From contig NZ_JACLAW010000012.1 in the NCBI RefSeq assembly GCF_014230315.1, forward strand, positions 1 to 64,000: a DNA stretch of 64,000 nucleotides, given 5' to 3'. The notes beneath the pieces are model-generated. The model saw nothing but the letters and a program-made list of their open reading frames with translations, was not told the DNA's origin and did not search any database. Made by a program: the position numbers and the translations under genes. Numbering within the stretch: the first letter of the stretch is position 1; each line of letters opens with the position of its first letter. Positions 45,328 to 55,028 of this stretch are shown here, piece after piece. Source of the stretch: Novosphingobium flavum. GTDB taxonomy: Bacteria > Pseudomonadota > Alphaproteobacteria > Sphingomonadales > Sphingomonadaceae.

Positions 45328-46791
45328 ATGTCCCGCGCCGCCTCTTCCCCGCTCGCTGCATTGGGCCCGCTGGCCGCATCGGCCATTGCCCTCGCGGCCG
45401 TGGCGGGGGTGAGCTGGCTGAGCGCGGCCCTGCTGCCGGTGCTGGGACTGACTTCGGCGGCCCTGCTGTTCCTGCTCCCGGTCCTGCTCGCCGCCAGTGT
45501 CGGCGGGGTCGGGCCGGGGCTGGTCGCGGCGCTTGGCGGGGCGGCGGCCTACAACTTCTTCCTGCTCGAGCCGCGCTATACCTTCCGCGTCCACGAGCTG
45601 GAAAACCTCGTCAGCGTCTTCGTGCTCGGCGCCGTGGCGATCGTTACCAGCCGCCTCGCAACCCGGCTCAAGGCGCGCGAGGCCGAGGCGCTGGAGCGGG
45701 CGCGTTGCAGCGACGAGGCCGCGGCCCTTGCCGCCGTCCTTGCCGAGGGGGCGCCCGGCCCGGCACTGACCGCCGGGATCGCCTGGCTGACGGAGCGCTA
45801 CGGCGCGATCCGCCTGCTGGACGAGGCAGAGGCGGCCGGCGGCGATGGCGCGCTGTCCTCGCTCGATCAGGCGGCGGCCGGCTGGGCCCTGCACAACCGC
45901 GACTGGACCGGCCACGGCACCGAGATCATGCCGGCGGCCGAATGGACCTTCTTCCCGCTCGCGCCGAAGAACCGGCTTGGCGCCCCGGTCGCCGCGATTG
46001 CGCGGCCCGCCACCGGCACCACCCGGAGCGAGGCCGAGCTGGAGCATCTCGCCCAGCTCTGCCTGCTGCTTGGCCAGTGCCGCGACCGGGCTGAGCTGGA
46101 AACGGCGCTGCGCGGCCGTGCGGTCCTGGAGGAGAGCGAGCGCCTGCGGCGCACCTTCCTCGCCTCGCTCGCCCACGATTTCCGCACGCCGCTGACCGTG
46201 ATCACCGGGCGGCTCGAACAGCTCGGCGCGACGAGCGCCGAGGCGCGCGAGGCGCTGGAGGCGGCGCGGCGGCTCGACCGAACGATGAGCGACCTGCTCG
46301 GCGCGGCGCGGATCGAAGAAGGCTCGCTCGTGCCGCGGATCGAGAGCGTCGATCCGGTCGATGCCGTGGCCGCGGCCTGTGCCGGGCTGGCCGTGCCCGA
46401 GGGGGTGAGGCTGGAGCGGCGCGTGCCGGCGGACCTGCCCTTCGTGGCAGCCGACCCGGTCCTGCTCGGCCATGTCCTCGTCAACCTGATCGACAATGCC
46501 CTGCGCCATGCGCGCGGGGTGGTGACCATCGCCGGCGCGGCGCGCGGGACGGGCGTGATGCTCACGGTCGAGGACGACGGCCCCGGCATTCCCGAGGCGG
46601 AGCGGGCGCGGGTGTTCGAGCGCTTCGCCCGGCTCGAAGGCAGCGACCGTGCGGGCAGCGGGCTGGGGCTTGCCATCGTGCGGGGCTTTGCCGAAGCCAT
46701 GGGGATGACCGTGACGCTCGACGAATCGCCGCTTGGCGGGGCCCGCTTCGCCCTGATCCTGCCGCCCAGTCGCGGCGCGGCGGCGCCATGA
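45328..46791 (+). CDS. KdpD-like sensor histidine kinase (short form)
   Basis: 487 residues: a DUF4118 four-helix membrane module (about 10-110; A-A-Y-N-F-F-L-L-E-P is the KdpD hallmark), a GAF-like linker (about 120-265) and a kinase core with His 283 (S-L-A-H-D-F-R-T-P-L), N-box (N-L-I-D-N-A-L-R-H-A) and D-D-G-P-G-I-P. The N-terminal KdpD sensor and USP domains of full-length KdpD are missing, so about half is absent relative to E. coli. It probably senses potassium or turgor. AGAGG precedes the ATG. Confidence 0.85.
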   Translation: MSRAASSPLAALGPLAASAIALAAVAGVSWLSAALLPVLGLTSAALLFLLPVLLAASVGGVGPGLVAALGGAAAYNFFLLEPRYTFRVHELENLVSVFVLGAVAIVTSRLATRLKAREAEALERARCSDEAAALAAVLAEGAPGPALTAGIAWLTERYGAIRLLDEAEAAGGDGALSSLDQAAAGWALHNRDWTGHGTEIMPAAEWTFFPLAPKNRLGAPVAAIARPATGTTRSEAELEHLAQLCLLLGQCRDRAELETALRGRAVLEESERLRRTFLASLAHDFRTPLTVITGRLEQLGATSAEAREALEAARRLDRTMSDLLGAARIEEGSLVPRIESVDPVDAVAAACAGLAVPEGVRLERRVPADLPFVAADPVLLGHVLVNLIDNALRHARGVVTIAGAARGTGVMLTVEDDGPGIPEAERARVFERFARLEGSDRAGSGLGLAIVRGFAEAMGMTVTLDESPLGGARFALILPPSRGAAAP

Positions 46792-47462
46792 GCCGCATCC
46801 TCTGCGTCGACGACGAGCCCGCCATCCTGCGCCTGATCGGCGCCGTGCTGGCGCGCGACGGGCACGAGGCGGTGACGGCGGCGGACGGCCAGTCCGCGCT
46901 CGCCGCGCTGGGGCGCGGGCAGATCGACGCGGTGCTGCTCGACCTTGGCCTGCCCGACCGCGACGGGCTCGAACTGATCCCGCTGTTCAGGGCGCGCGCA
47001 GGGCTGCCGGTGATCGTGCTCACCGCGCGCGGCGACGTGGCGGAAAAGGTCGCCGCGCTCGATCTTGGTGCCAGCGACTATGTGACCAAGCCGTTCGACG
47101 GCGACGAACTGCTCGCCCGCCTGCGCGCGGCGCTGCGGGCGGCGGGGGCGACGGTCGGTGCGGGCGGGGTGCTGGTCCACGGGCCGGTGGAGCTGGACAT
47201 TCCGCGCCACGCGGTGCGCCTCTCCGGCGAGCCGGTGGCGCTGACCCCCAAGGAATTCGCCGTGCTCAGGGTCCTGCTCACCGCCGGGGGGCGGATCGTC
47301 ACTCATGCCGAACTGCTCGAGCAGGTCTGGGGCAAGGCGCACCGCGACGACGTGGAATACCTGCGCGTGGTGGTCCGCGCCCTCCGGCTCAAGCTGGAGG
47401 AAGACCCGGCCCAGCCCATGCTGATCCGCAACGAGCCGGGGATCGGTTACCGGGCGGCCTGA
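46788..47462 (+). CDS. KdpE-like response regulator (OmpR family)
   Basis: 224 residues: receiver domain with V-D-D-E, phospho-acceptor Asp 52 (L-L-D-L-G-L-P-D) and K-P-F, then an OmpR winged helix (about 125-224; L-T-P-K-E-F-A-V-L). Overlaps the kinase by 4 nt. The partner of the short KdpD; the likely target is kup or a distant kdpFABC, none of which lies in the window. Confidence 0.9.
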   Translation: MSRILCVDDEPAILRLIGAVLARDGHEAVTAADGQSALAALGRGQIDAVLLDLGLPDRDGLELIPLFRARAGLPVIVLTARGDVAEKVAALDLGASDYVTKPFDGDELLARLRAALRAAGATVGAGGVLVHGPVELDIPRHAVRLSGEPVALTPKEFAVLRVLLTAGGRIVTHAELLEQVWGKAHRDDVEYLRVVVRALRLKLEEDPAQPMLIRNEPGIGYRAA

Positions 47463-47481
47463 GAGCCCGTTTACGACAAGG

Positions 47482-47525
47482 CTGACACGCGGCTGTCTTG
47501 CAATCGTCGGCAAGCTGTAACCGGG
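47482..47525 (+). promoter_or_regulatory. PhoB-box-like tandem repeats upstream of the phytase operon
   Basis: Four 11-bp units in register: CTGACAC-GCGG (47482), CTGTCTT-GCAA (47493), TCGTCGG-CAAG (47504) and CTGTAAC-CGGG (47515). Units 1, 2 and 4 fit the PhoB half-site CTGTCAT; unit 3 is degenerate. They lie 52-95 bp before the receptor start, at a normal activator distance. Confidence 0.65.
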
Positions 47526-47543
47526 GCCTCTTAGCGGCCGCTG

Positions 47544-47563
47544 ACATTACGCATCTGTAATGT
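47544..47563. promoter_or_regulatory. Perfect 7-bp inverted repeat in the receptor leader
   Basis: ACATTAC (47544-47550) and GTAATGT (47557-47563) with a 6-bp spacer, 13 bp before the receptor start and directly upstream of its GGGGG ribosome site. Could be an operator or a hairpin that blocks the ribosome site. Confidence 0.5.
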
Positions 47564-47576
47564 TGGGGGTTTCCGA

Positions 47577-50429
47577 ATGTCTCGTCTCTCCGCCCGTCCT
47601 CGCGCGGGATCGTTCAAGTCCGTCCTGTTCTGCTCCGCCGCGCTCTGCGTCTTCGCCGCTTCGTCGGCCCACGCCGCCGAGGCTGAAGCCGAAGCGGCCG
47701 ATGCCGAGATCGTCGTCAACGGCAGCCGGCCGATCGCCGAATCCGAAGCCGCCGCGCTGGAAGTGCAGAAGAATTCGGACTCGCTGGTGACCGTCGCCGC
47801 CTCGGACAGCGTCGGCCGCCTGCCTGACCAGAACATCGCCCAGGCCACCGGCCGCCTGCCGGGCGTCGCGGTCGAGCGCGACCAGGGCCAGGCCCGCTAC
47901 ATCTCGCTGCGCGGCGCGCCCAAGACCTGGACCACGCTGAGCTTCGACGGGATCAACGTGGTCAGCCCCGAAGGGCGCGACGCGCGGTTCGACTCGGTGC
48001 CCTCCGCGATCGCGAAGCAGATCGTCGTTTCGAAGGCGGTGACGCCGGACATGCCGGGCGAGACGGTGGCCGGCAACGTCAACATCGTGACCCGTTCGGC
48101 CTTCGACTATTCGGGCTTCCACCTTGCCGGAAAGGCCGGCTACGGCCAGGCCGAATATGGCAAGCGCCCGGAATACGAGGGCTCGCTGGTCCTCTCCGAC
48201 CGCTTTGCCGTGGGCGGCGGCGAGCTGGGCGTGCTGGTGTCCGGCTCGTACTACGAGCGCAACATGATCACCGACAACTTCGAGAACGACTGGGAGAAGA
48301 TTTCTCCAGAAGACTCGCGGCCGGGCAACGAGACCCGGTATTGGGTCGTGGAAAGCGAGAACAAGCTCTACCGCCTGACCCGCAAGAACTGGTCGGTTTC
48401 CGGCCGGGCCGACTGGAAGCCGGATGCAAACAACACGATCTCGCTGCGGTCGATCTATACCATTTTCACCGACGACGAGGCGCGTGACAACTATCGCTTC
48501 GATATGGATGACCAGCGCAACGCGCTTGTGGCCAATACCGCATCCTGCTCGACCACGGTGAACCCCTCGCCCACCACCTCGGGCTTTGCAGACGTGTGTG
48601 TTGGCAACACCCCGATGAAGGGCACCATCTACGGCATCGACATCCGCCAACGGTCAACCTTGCGGGCATTCAAGCAGTCGATCTTCACCAACACGCTCGA
48701 AGGTACGCACGAACTGGCCGGCGGCTGGAAAGTGAACTGGCTGGGCAACTACACGGTCTCCAAGGATGACCGCACGGTGCTTGGCGAAGCTTCGTGGAAC
48801 AGCCCCGGCACTCGGACTCTGCGCCCGACGGTGGGTTACGATTTCTCCGATCCGGGCATCTCGCGCTTGACGCTCTACACCACGCTGGCCAGCGGCAGCC
48901 CGACCCAATATTCGGCCGGGACCCAGGTTACTGCGATCGACACCTTCAACAAGCCGCTGGGCGGCATCACCTTCACTGATGCCGTGGACACGACCACGGC
49001 CTATACCGGGCGCCTGGCTGTTTCACGCGATATGCCTCTCTTCGGTGGGGACGCCACCTTCAAGGCCGGTGTGCAGTTCGATCAACGGACCAAGGTAGTC
49101 GACGAAAAGACCCTGTCGCTCAACACGGCGGCCCAGTATGCCACTGTGGGCATTCCGACCGACTACAACCAGTTCTCCATCAGTCAGCCGTTCATGGGCA
49201 AGCTCTACCTCGGCTACACCTTCAACTACTTCGATACCGCGAAGATGAAGGCCGTTGCCGATGCCGCTCGCGCCAGCTTTGCGCTGACGCCGGTCAATGC
49301 GAACTTCTACGACGTGCGCGAACAGGTTCTGGCTGGTTACGTGATGGGCACCGTGCGGTATGATTGGGGATCGCTGATCGGCGGCGTCCGGGTGGAGCGA
49401 GTGACCAATCGCGGCATCGCCTATGCCGTGACAAACTCCGTTTCCAAGCTGATTACGGCAGAGTCCGGCCAGACCATGGTGTTCCCCAGCTTGCACCTCA
49501 ACTACAATCTGGACGACACCAAGAAGCTGCGCCTTTCGTTCAATACCGGCGCAGCGCGGGCCGACTATGACCAGATGCGTCCCAACGTCACCTATTCGGA
49601 TCTCAACCAGACCGTTTCGGGCGGAAACCCGGCGGTGAAGCCGGAGCGTGCGAAGGGCCTGGACGCCTACTTCGAGTGGTATGTGCGCCCTCAGGGCTAC
49701 ATCTCGATCGGCGCGTTCTACAAAAAGGTGTCGAACGTACTCTACACCTCGACGCGCTCGTTCGGTTCGACGTCGCTTAACAGCGACGGGGTTGATCGTT
49801 CCCGTTACATCTATTCCGGCATCGTCAACGGCGGCGACGGACGCCTTTACGGCATGGAGGTCGCCGCCCAGGTCCAGTTGGAGCCGTGGACCCGGAGCCT
49901 CGGCTTGCCGGATTGGATGGGTGGCTTCGGGATCAGCGCCAACCTGACCCTGAACGACAGCGAAGTGACCAAGCCGGCCTATTACAATGTTACCAGTACG
50001 ACCACGGGCGGGGTCACGACGACCGCCGTCACGCAGGCAGTGGCGGCACGAAAGGTCCGCCTGCCCAATACGTCGGACTCGGTCTACAACGTGGGCGTCT
50101 ACTACGAGAAGTATGGTCTGTCGGCTCGTCTGCAGTATCAGCGCCGCAGCCTGTGGCTGGACGCCATGGCTGACGATGATACGCAAGGCGGCGATACCTA
50201 CTGGGATGCCGATGACGAACTGGATTTCTCGGCGCGCTATGCGATCAATCGCAATGTCGAGGTCTATTTCGATGCCTCGAACCTGCTCAACCAGCCGGGG
50301 CGGCGCTTCTCCGATCCGGCGGGCATCCTCACTGCGAGGGGCACGCCCACGGCGATGATCAAGAGCCAGACGATCGAGTGGGAACGCTTCGGGCGGCGCT
50401 TCAGCGGCGGCGTGCGGGTGAACTTCTGA
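47577..50429 (+). CDS. TonB-dependent outer-membrane receptor (phytate-type)
   Basis: 950 residues: signal peptide (cleavage near A-H-A-A), TonB box region (E-I-V-V-N-G), plug (about 45-175) with L-S-F-D-G-I-N-V-V and a large beta-barrel with C-terminal aromatic (N-F). Overlaps the phytase start by 1 nt (TGATG). Receptor-phytase pairs import phosphate compounds or inositol phosphates. Pho control is suggested by the PhoB-like repeats upstream. Confidence 0.9.
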   Translation: MSRLSARPRAGSFKSVLFCSAALCVFAASSAHAAEAEAEAADAEIVVNGSRPIAESEAAALEVQKNSDSLVTVAASDSVGRLPDQNIAQATGRLPGVAVERDQGQARYISLRGAPKTWTTLSFDGINVVSPEGRDARFDSVPSAIAKQIVVSKAVTPDMPGETVAGNVNIVTRSAFDYSGFHLAGKAGYGQAEYGKRPEYEGSLVLSDRFAVGGGELGVLVSGSYYERNMITDNFENDWEKISPEDSRPGNETRYWVVESENKLYRLTRKNWSVSGRADWKPDANNTISLRSIYTIFTDDEARDNYRFDMDDQRNALVANTASCSTTVNPSPTTSGFADVCVGNTPMKGTIYGIDIRQRSTLRAFKQSIFTNTLEGTHELAGGWKVNWLGNYTVSKDDRTVLGEASWNSPGTRTLRPTVGYDFSDPGISRLTLYTTLASGSPTQYSAGTQVTAIDTFNKPLGGITFTDAVDTTTAYTGRLAVSRDMPLFGGDATFKAGVQFDQRTKVVDEKTLSLNTAAQYATVGIPTDYNQFSISQPFMGKLYLGYTFNYFDTAKMKAVADAARASFALTPVNANFYDVREQVLAGYVMGTVRYDWGSLIGGVRVERVTNRGIAYAVTNSVSKLITAESGQTMVFPSLHLNYNLDDTKKLRLSFNTGAARADYDQMRPNVTYSDLNQTVSGGNPAVKPERAKGLDAYFEWYVRPQGYISIGAFYKKVSNVLYTSTRSFGSTSLNSDGVDRSRYIYSGIVNGGDGRLYGMEVAAQVQLEPWTRSLGLPDWMGGFGISANLTLNDSEVTKPAYYNVTSTTTGGVTTTAVTQAVAARKVRLPNTSDSVYNVGVYYEKYGLSARLQYQRRSLWLDAMADDDTQGGDTYWDADDELDFSARYAINRNVEVYFDASNLLNQPGRRFSDPAGILTARGTPTAMIKSQTIEWERFGRRFSGGVRVNF

Positions 50430-51457
50430 TGGGGATCGCGCTTGCATTGGCTCTTGCGGGCCAAGCGGCGGCGGGCACGGCCGGGACTTCGCTCCCGGCC
50501 GTGCAGGTCACGGCCCGCGCCGAGACCGTCCCGGTCGACACGGCGCGGGGCGATGCGGCCGACGATCCGGCGATCTGGCGCAATCCGCTGCGCCCGGCGG
50601 ACAGCCTGATCGTCGCCACCGACAAGAAGGCGGGGCTGCATGTCTATGGCCTCGACGGCAAGCCGCGGTCCTATGTCCCGGCCGGGCGGGTCAACAATGT
50701 CGATCTGGTCGACCTTGGTCCGCGCGGGGTGATCGTGGTGGCGAGCGACCGGAACGACGTGGCGGCGGCGAAACTGCAGGTCTACCGGCTCGACACGGCC
50801 GGTGCGCGGCTGGTTTCGCTCGGCAGCGTCAGCGGCGGGGCGGGCGAGGCCTATGGGGTCTGCCTCGTGGCCGGCAAGGACGGGCTCGAAGCCTTTTCCA
50901 TTCTCAAGCATGGCGCCATCCAGCAGGTGCGGATCGCGTTGGCAGGCGAGGGGGCGGGGGGCCGGGCCGAGGGCAGGATCGTGCGCAGCCTCCAGCTTGC
51001 GACCCAGACCGAGGGCTGCGTGGTCGATCCGCGCAGCGGCACGCTCTACGTCGGGGAGGAGGACCGCGGCATCTGGGCCTTTTCGACCGACCCGGCCAGC
51101 CGCAAGGGCGCGCTGGTGGCCGAGGCGGACGGGCGCCAGCTCGTGGCCGATACCGAGGGGCTGACGCTGTTACCGGTCGGCGCGCGGGGCGGCTGGCTGA
51201 TCGCCTCGAGCCAGGGCGATAATGCCTATGCGCTTTACCGCCTGCCCGGCATGACCCCTGCCGGGCGCTTCCGCATCGCCGCCGGAAAGTTCGGCGCGAC
51301 GGAGGAGACCGATGGTATCGCCGCCATGCCGGGCCGCTTCGGCGCGATTTACCCGGACGGCCTGTTCGTGGCGCAGGACGGGCATAACGGCGCGGCTGCG
51401 CAGAACTTCAAGCTGGTCTCGTGGCGCGACGTGATGGCCGCGCTGCGCCGCCGCTAG
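50429..51457 (+). CDS. Beta-propeller phytase (3-phytase)
   Basis: 342 residues with a signal peptide (first 20 residues). The BPP signatures D-D-P-A-I-W (about 45) and N-N-V-D-L-V (about 90) are present, along with calcium-binding acidic loops such as G-E-E-D-R-G. It removes phosphate from myo-inositol hexakisphosphate in the periplasm or outside the cell. Translationally coupled to the TonB receptor. The end is 4 bp from the convergent fimbrial adhesin gene. Confidence 0.9.
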   Translation: MGIALALALAGQAAAGTAGTSLPAVQVTARAETVPVDTARGDAADDPAIWRNPLRPADSLIVATDKKAGLHVYGLDGKPRSYVPAGRVNNVDLVDLGPRGVIVVASDRNDVAAAKLQVYRLDTAGARLVSLGSVSGGAGEAYGVCLVAGKDGLEAFSILKHGAIQQVRIALAGEGAGGRAEGRIVRSLQLATQTEGCVVDPRSGTLYVGEEDRGIWAFSTDPASRKGALVAEADGRQLVADTEGLTLLPVGARGGWLIASSQGDNAYALYRLPGMTPAGRFRIAAGKFGATEETDGIAAMPGRFGAIYPDGLFVAQDGHNGAAAQNFKLVSWRDVMAALRRR

Positions 51458-51461
51458 CCGC

Positions 51462-52445
51462 TCACTGGTAGCTCATCGTGAAGGTCGCCGCCGCGCTCAC
51501 CGACCCCGGCGTGGCGGCACCTGTCGCCACGTAGCGCGCGGTCAGCGGGATGCCGGTGACCGAGGCCGAGGGGCCGACGAGGAGCTGGTTGGTATTGCCG
51601 GTCGCGGCGGAATCCGGGCCATAGGCGACCAGATTGCCATCATCGCGCAGCAGCTGGATCGCCACGTTGGACGCGGTCGAGGACGCGCCGAGGCTGAGGC
51701 TGGTCGTGCGGTTCGCGGCATTGTTGGCATCGGTGAAGGTCACGTAGACGTTGGCCCCGGTGCTGGCGCAATTGAGCCCGACGCGCAGGCGCGTTGCCCC
51801 GGCGGTTGTCCCGGCGCTGGCCAGCGTCGAGGCCGAGACGCGCGGCAGGGCGACTGACAGCGAAGGCGTGGTGACCGTGCAGGACAGGCCCGCCACGGTA
51901 GCGTCGGTGGCGGTCACGGTCAGGGTCTTGAGCCCGAGGTTGAGCACGCCGCAGCCCAGGCCCGCTGCCAGGAAGGTCACGGTCACGCTCGGCAGGCTGG
52001 ACATGGTGCCCGAGCCGACCTGCCCGGTCACGATCAGGTCTGCCTCGATCGCGGTTACCGTGCCGGGGCCGCCGAGAGTGGCGATGATGCTGGCCTGAAT
52101 GCCGGGCGTGATCTGGATGCGCGATCCGCCGCTGGTGTAGTAGAGATTGACCCCCAGCCCGGCGACCCCGGTGGTGAAGGTATTGCCGCTGGCGGGTGAG
52201 CCCGAGAGCATCAGCGCGGTCACCGCGCAGCCCAGTGCGGAGATGTCGGTGGCCGAAAGGGTGGAGCTGGCCGTGGCGATCACCGTGCCGACCGGCTTGT
52301 CGCGCGCCGACGAGTAGGGTCCGCCGGGGCTGAGGGCGAGCGCGGCCGGGGCGAACTGCAGCGAGATCGCATGGGCCGGGACACTGGCGAGTAGCATCAG
52401 CAGGAAGCTGCCGAGGACGGACAGGAGGCGAGCGAACTGGGTCAT
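51462..52445 (-). CDS. Spore-coat-U domain tip adhesin of a chaperone-usher fimbria
   Basis: 327 residues with a signal peptide (cleavage A-H-A-I). Two domains: an N-terminal adhesin-like part (about 24-175) and a C-terminal SCPU pilin domain (about 185-327) with C-T-V-type disulfide cysteines and the end T-M-S-Y-Q used for donor-strand exchange. Last gene of the operon; its start overlaps the usher stop by 4 nt. Csu-type fimbriae end with such two-domain tip adhesins, which bind surfaces. Confidence 0.85.
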   Translation of the reverse strand: MTQFARLLSVLGSFLLMLLASVPAHAISLQFAPAALALSPGGPYSSARDKPVGTVIATASSTLSATDISALGCAVTALMLSGSPASGNTFTTGVAGLGVNLYYTSGGSRIQITPGIQASIIATLGGPGTVTAIEADLIVTGQVGSGTMSSLPSVTVTFLAAGLGCGVLNLGLKTLTVTATDATVAGLSCTVTTPSLSVALPRVSASTLASAGTTAGATRLRVGLNCASTGANVYVTFTDANNAANRTTSLSLGASSTASNVAIQLLRDDGNLVAYGPDSAATGNTNQLLVGPSASVTGIPLTARYVATGAATPGSVSAAATFTMSYQ

Positions 52446-55012
52446 GCCGGATTCTCCGGGGACAGCGGACGGCAGACCTGGTCTGCGTTGCGAATGATCG
52501 GCCCCGCCGGGGCGGCCGCGTCGAAAGCATAGGCGAAGCGGCAGGACCCGTCCGCGCCCTCGTTCCAGCGCACGGTGAGGCGGCCGGACAGTGCCTCGCT
52601 GCGCAGGAACACCTGGCCTCCCTGTCCGACCACGCCGACGTCGTGCCCGGCGCTGTCAAGCACGGCGGCGCCGAACGGGGCATCGCTGCCGTCGGGCAGG
52701 GTGACGCGGAAGACCAGCGCCTGCCCGGCCGAAGTATCGAAGCGGACCAACGCGACCGTGTCGGCGCGCGGGGCGATCCGGCGGCTGGTGGCCGAGAGGG
52801 TGACATCGAGCGGCAGCCCTTCCGGGTCGAGCGCGATCTCGTTGATCCGGTAGGGGCGGATATAGGGCACCACGGCAAAGCCCTTGCCGTCCACCTCGAT
52901 CCCCAGCGCGGCCTTGACGGCCGCGCCCTTCGCGCCCGGCGCGTGGACGAGGGCCACGGTATCTTCCAGCCGGTTGGCGAAGGTGATCCCGCCGGCGTGG
53001 ACGACGACCCCGCCGCTCATCCCGAACGAGGCCTGGCGAAAGCCGCTGCCGACGCTGGCCGAGCCCGACAGCGTCGTGCGCTTGCCGGTATAGCCCAGGT
53101 TCACTCCGAGCGCGGTGAAATCGGGCATGGCCGTGGCGATCAGGCCATAGCTCAGCCGCGCCCCCGGACCGAGCGTGCCCGAGACCGAGATCTGGCCCGC
53201 CGCGTCGCCGCCCTGCCCCGTGCCCGAGGCATGGGACACATTGGCCGAGACCTGCGGCGCGTTCGGCCCGCTGCCGAGCCCGAAGGCGATGGTGACCAGG
53301 GCGCGGTCGTCGTCGCGCCCGCTGACCTCGTCCTTCTGGTGGACATAGGACCAGCCGTAGTTGACGCTGCGATCGAGCAGCCGCGCGGAATTGTTGTAGC
53401 CCGCCTGCAGCGCGAGGACCTGGCCGGACTGGCCCCAGTAGCGAGTTGTGCTGCCGGTGAAATAGAGGTTGCCGCCCGTGCCCGGGAGCTTCTGGCTGAC
53501 ATTGACCTGCATCCTCTCGCGCTGGCGAGCGAGTGAAAAGCGGCCGAGCCGTGCGCGCAGTGCATCCTGCAGGCTGTAGAACCCGCTGGAGGAATAGCGG
53601 TAGCCCGCGAAGGACAGCGTGGTCTGGGTGGGGGTCAGGGTCTTGGCCAGGCTGGCGCGGATCGACGTGCCCTGTGTACGGGGCTGGCCGGGCGGATCGG
53701 TGCGGGCGATCGTGGCATCGAGCGCAAGCGCGCCGAGCGGGGTGTTGAGCGAGGCGCCGACAAGGCCGGCGGCATAGTTTCCGGCGAACTGCACGCCGCC
53801 ATAGCCGGTCAGGGCGTTGGACAGGCCATATTGCAGGGTCAGCTGGAAGAAATCCTCGCCCGTGGCGATCCCGTTGTCGCGGTATTCCCCGCCTGCCAGG
53901 CCATAGCGCATGACCCCCGGGCGCAACATCTGCGGCAGGGCGGCATAGGGCACGGTGAATGACTGGCGGCTGCCGTCGGCCTCGAGCACGGTCACCTCGA
54001 GGTCGCCGCCGTAGCCGGTGGGATAGAGGTCGTCGATCTCGAACGGGCCCGGCGGGACCGTGGTTTCGAGCAGAACCACGCCGTTCTGGACGATCCGCAG
54101 CCGGGCATTGGTGCGGGCGATTCCGCGCACCGTGGGGGCATAGCCGGCGCGCGAATCCGGCCGCATCCGGTCGTCGGTTCCGAGCATGACGCCGCGCATG
54201 GCGAAGCTGTCGAACACGGCCCCGTCGGTGAAGGCATCGCCGATGACGAGGCGGCTTTCCAGCGCGGGGAGGTCGTGAACGAGGTAAGTGGCGATCCCGT
54301 CGTAGCGGGTGCGGTCATTGTCGGCGGTGATGGTGAAGCTCTGCCGCAGGTGCCAGGTGCCGAGGTTCAGCCCGGCATCCATCCTGAGGTAAAGCGAATT
54401 GGCGACCGCCGCGCTGGTATCGGTGTGAAAGAAGTTGAGGTCGTAGCGCAGGGTCGCCGAATCGATCCCCTTGTTCCAGGCATCGGGGCCGACATAGCCG
54501 CGCGGCGCGCGCGACAGGAATTGCTGCGGCACGCTCAGCGCGAGGGCGAGGCGCGACTGGTCGAAGCTGGCGCGGATCTCGTCCGACAGGCTGGCGAGAT
54601 CGACGCAGGACCCGGCGGGCGCGGCGGCCAGCTTGCCGCGCGCCTCGCGCGGGAGCGCGGCGGGAACCAGCCCGGCGATCTCGAGCAGCGACGGGGTGAG
54701 GCAGGGCCGCGCATCGCCGTCCGGCTGGGCGCGGAAGGCCACGTGGAGGCGATCGACATAGGTGCCGTTGACCACGAGGTCGACGAGGTAGTCGCCCGGA
54801 AGGACCGCGTTGCCGCGCTCGAAGCGCGAGACGTCTACCGCGCGGCCGCCCGTGCCGTGGAGGAAGGCGGGATCGAATTCGGTGGCGGCAGGCGGATTGC
54901 CCGGCACGCCGTCAGCCGCCCCGTCCGCCGCGCGGGCGGCCGGTACCGCGAGCGCCAGCACGGCGCTGCCGGCAAGGCAGGTGGCAGCGTGACGGACGGG
55001 GCGCCGGGCCAT
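52442..55012 (-). CDS. Outer-membrane fimbrial usher
   Basis: 856 residues from ATG 55012. Signal peptide, N-terminal periplasmic domain (about 45-160), 24-strand barrel region and plug, and C-terminal domains with T-V-R-W-N-E-G-A-D-G-S-C. Ushers assemble and export fimbrial subunits. The region upstream (to 55282) reads in frame but lies over the chaperone gene, so I exclude it. 16 bp after the chaperone stop. Confidence 0.9.
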   Translation of the reverse strand: MARRPVRHAATCLAGSAVLALAVPAARAADGAADGVPGNPPAATEFDPAFLHGTGGRAVDVSRFERGNAVLPGDYLVDLVVNGTYVDRLHVAFRAQPDGDARPCLTPSLLEIAGLVPAALPREARGKLAAAPAGSCVDLASLSDEIRASFDQSRLALALSVPQQFLSRAPRGYVGPDAWNKGIDSATLRYDLNFFHTDTSAAVANSLYLRMDAGLNLGTWHLRQSFTITADNDRTRYDGIATYLVHDLPALESRLVIGDAFTDGAVFDSFAMRGVMLGTDDRMRPDSRAGYAPTVRGIARTNARLRIVQNGVVLLETTVPPGPFEIDDLYPTGYGGDLEVTVLEADGSRQSFTVPYAALPQMLRPGVMRYGLAGGEYRDNGIATGEDFFQLTLQYGLSNALTGYGGVQFAGNYAAGLVGASLNTPLGALALDATIARTDPPGQPRTQGTSIRASLAKTLTPTQTTLSFAGYRYSSSGFYSLQDALRARLGRFSLARQRERMQVNVSQKLPGTGGNLYFTGSTTRYWGQSGQVLALQAGYNNSARLLDRSVNYGWSYVHQKDEVSGRDDDRALVTIAFGLGSGPNAPQVSANVSHASGTGQGGDAAGQISVSGTLGPGARLSYGLIATAMPDFTALGVNLGYTGKRTTLSGSASVGSGFRQASFGMSGGVVVHAGGITFANRLEDTVALVHAPGAKGAAVKAALGIEVDGKGFAVVPYIRPYRINEIALDPEGLPLDVTLSATSRRIAPRADTVALVRFDTSAGQALVFRVTLPDGSDAPFGAAVLDSAGHDVGVVGQGGQVFLRSEALSGRLTVRWNEGADGSCRFAYAFDAAAPAGPIIRNADQVCRPLSPENPA

Positions 55013-55028
55013 GGTCAGGATTCCGGGC

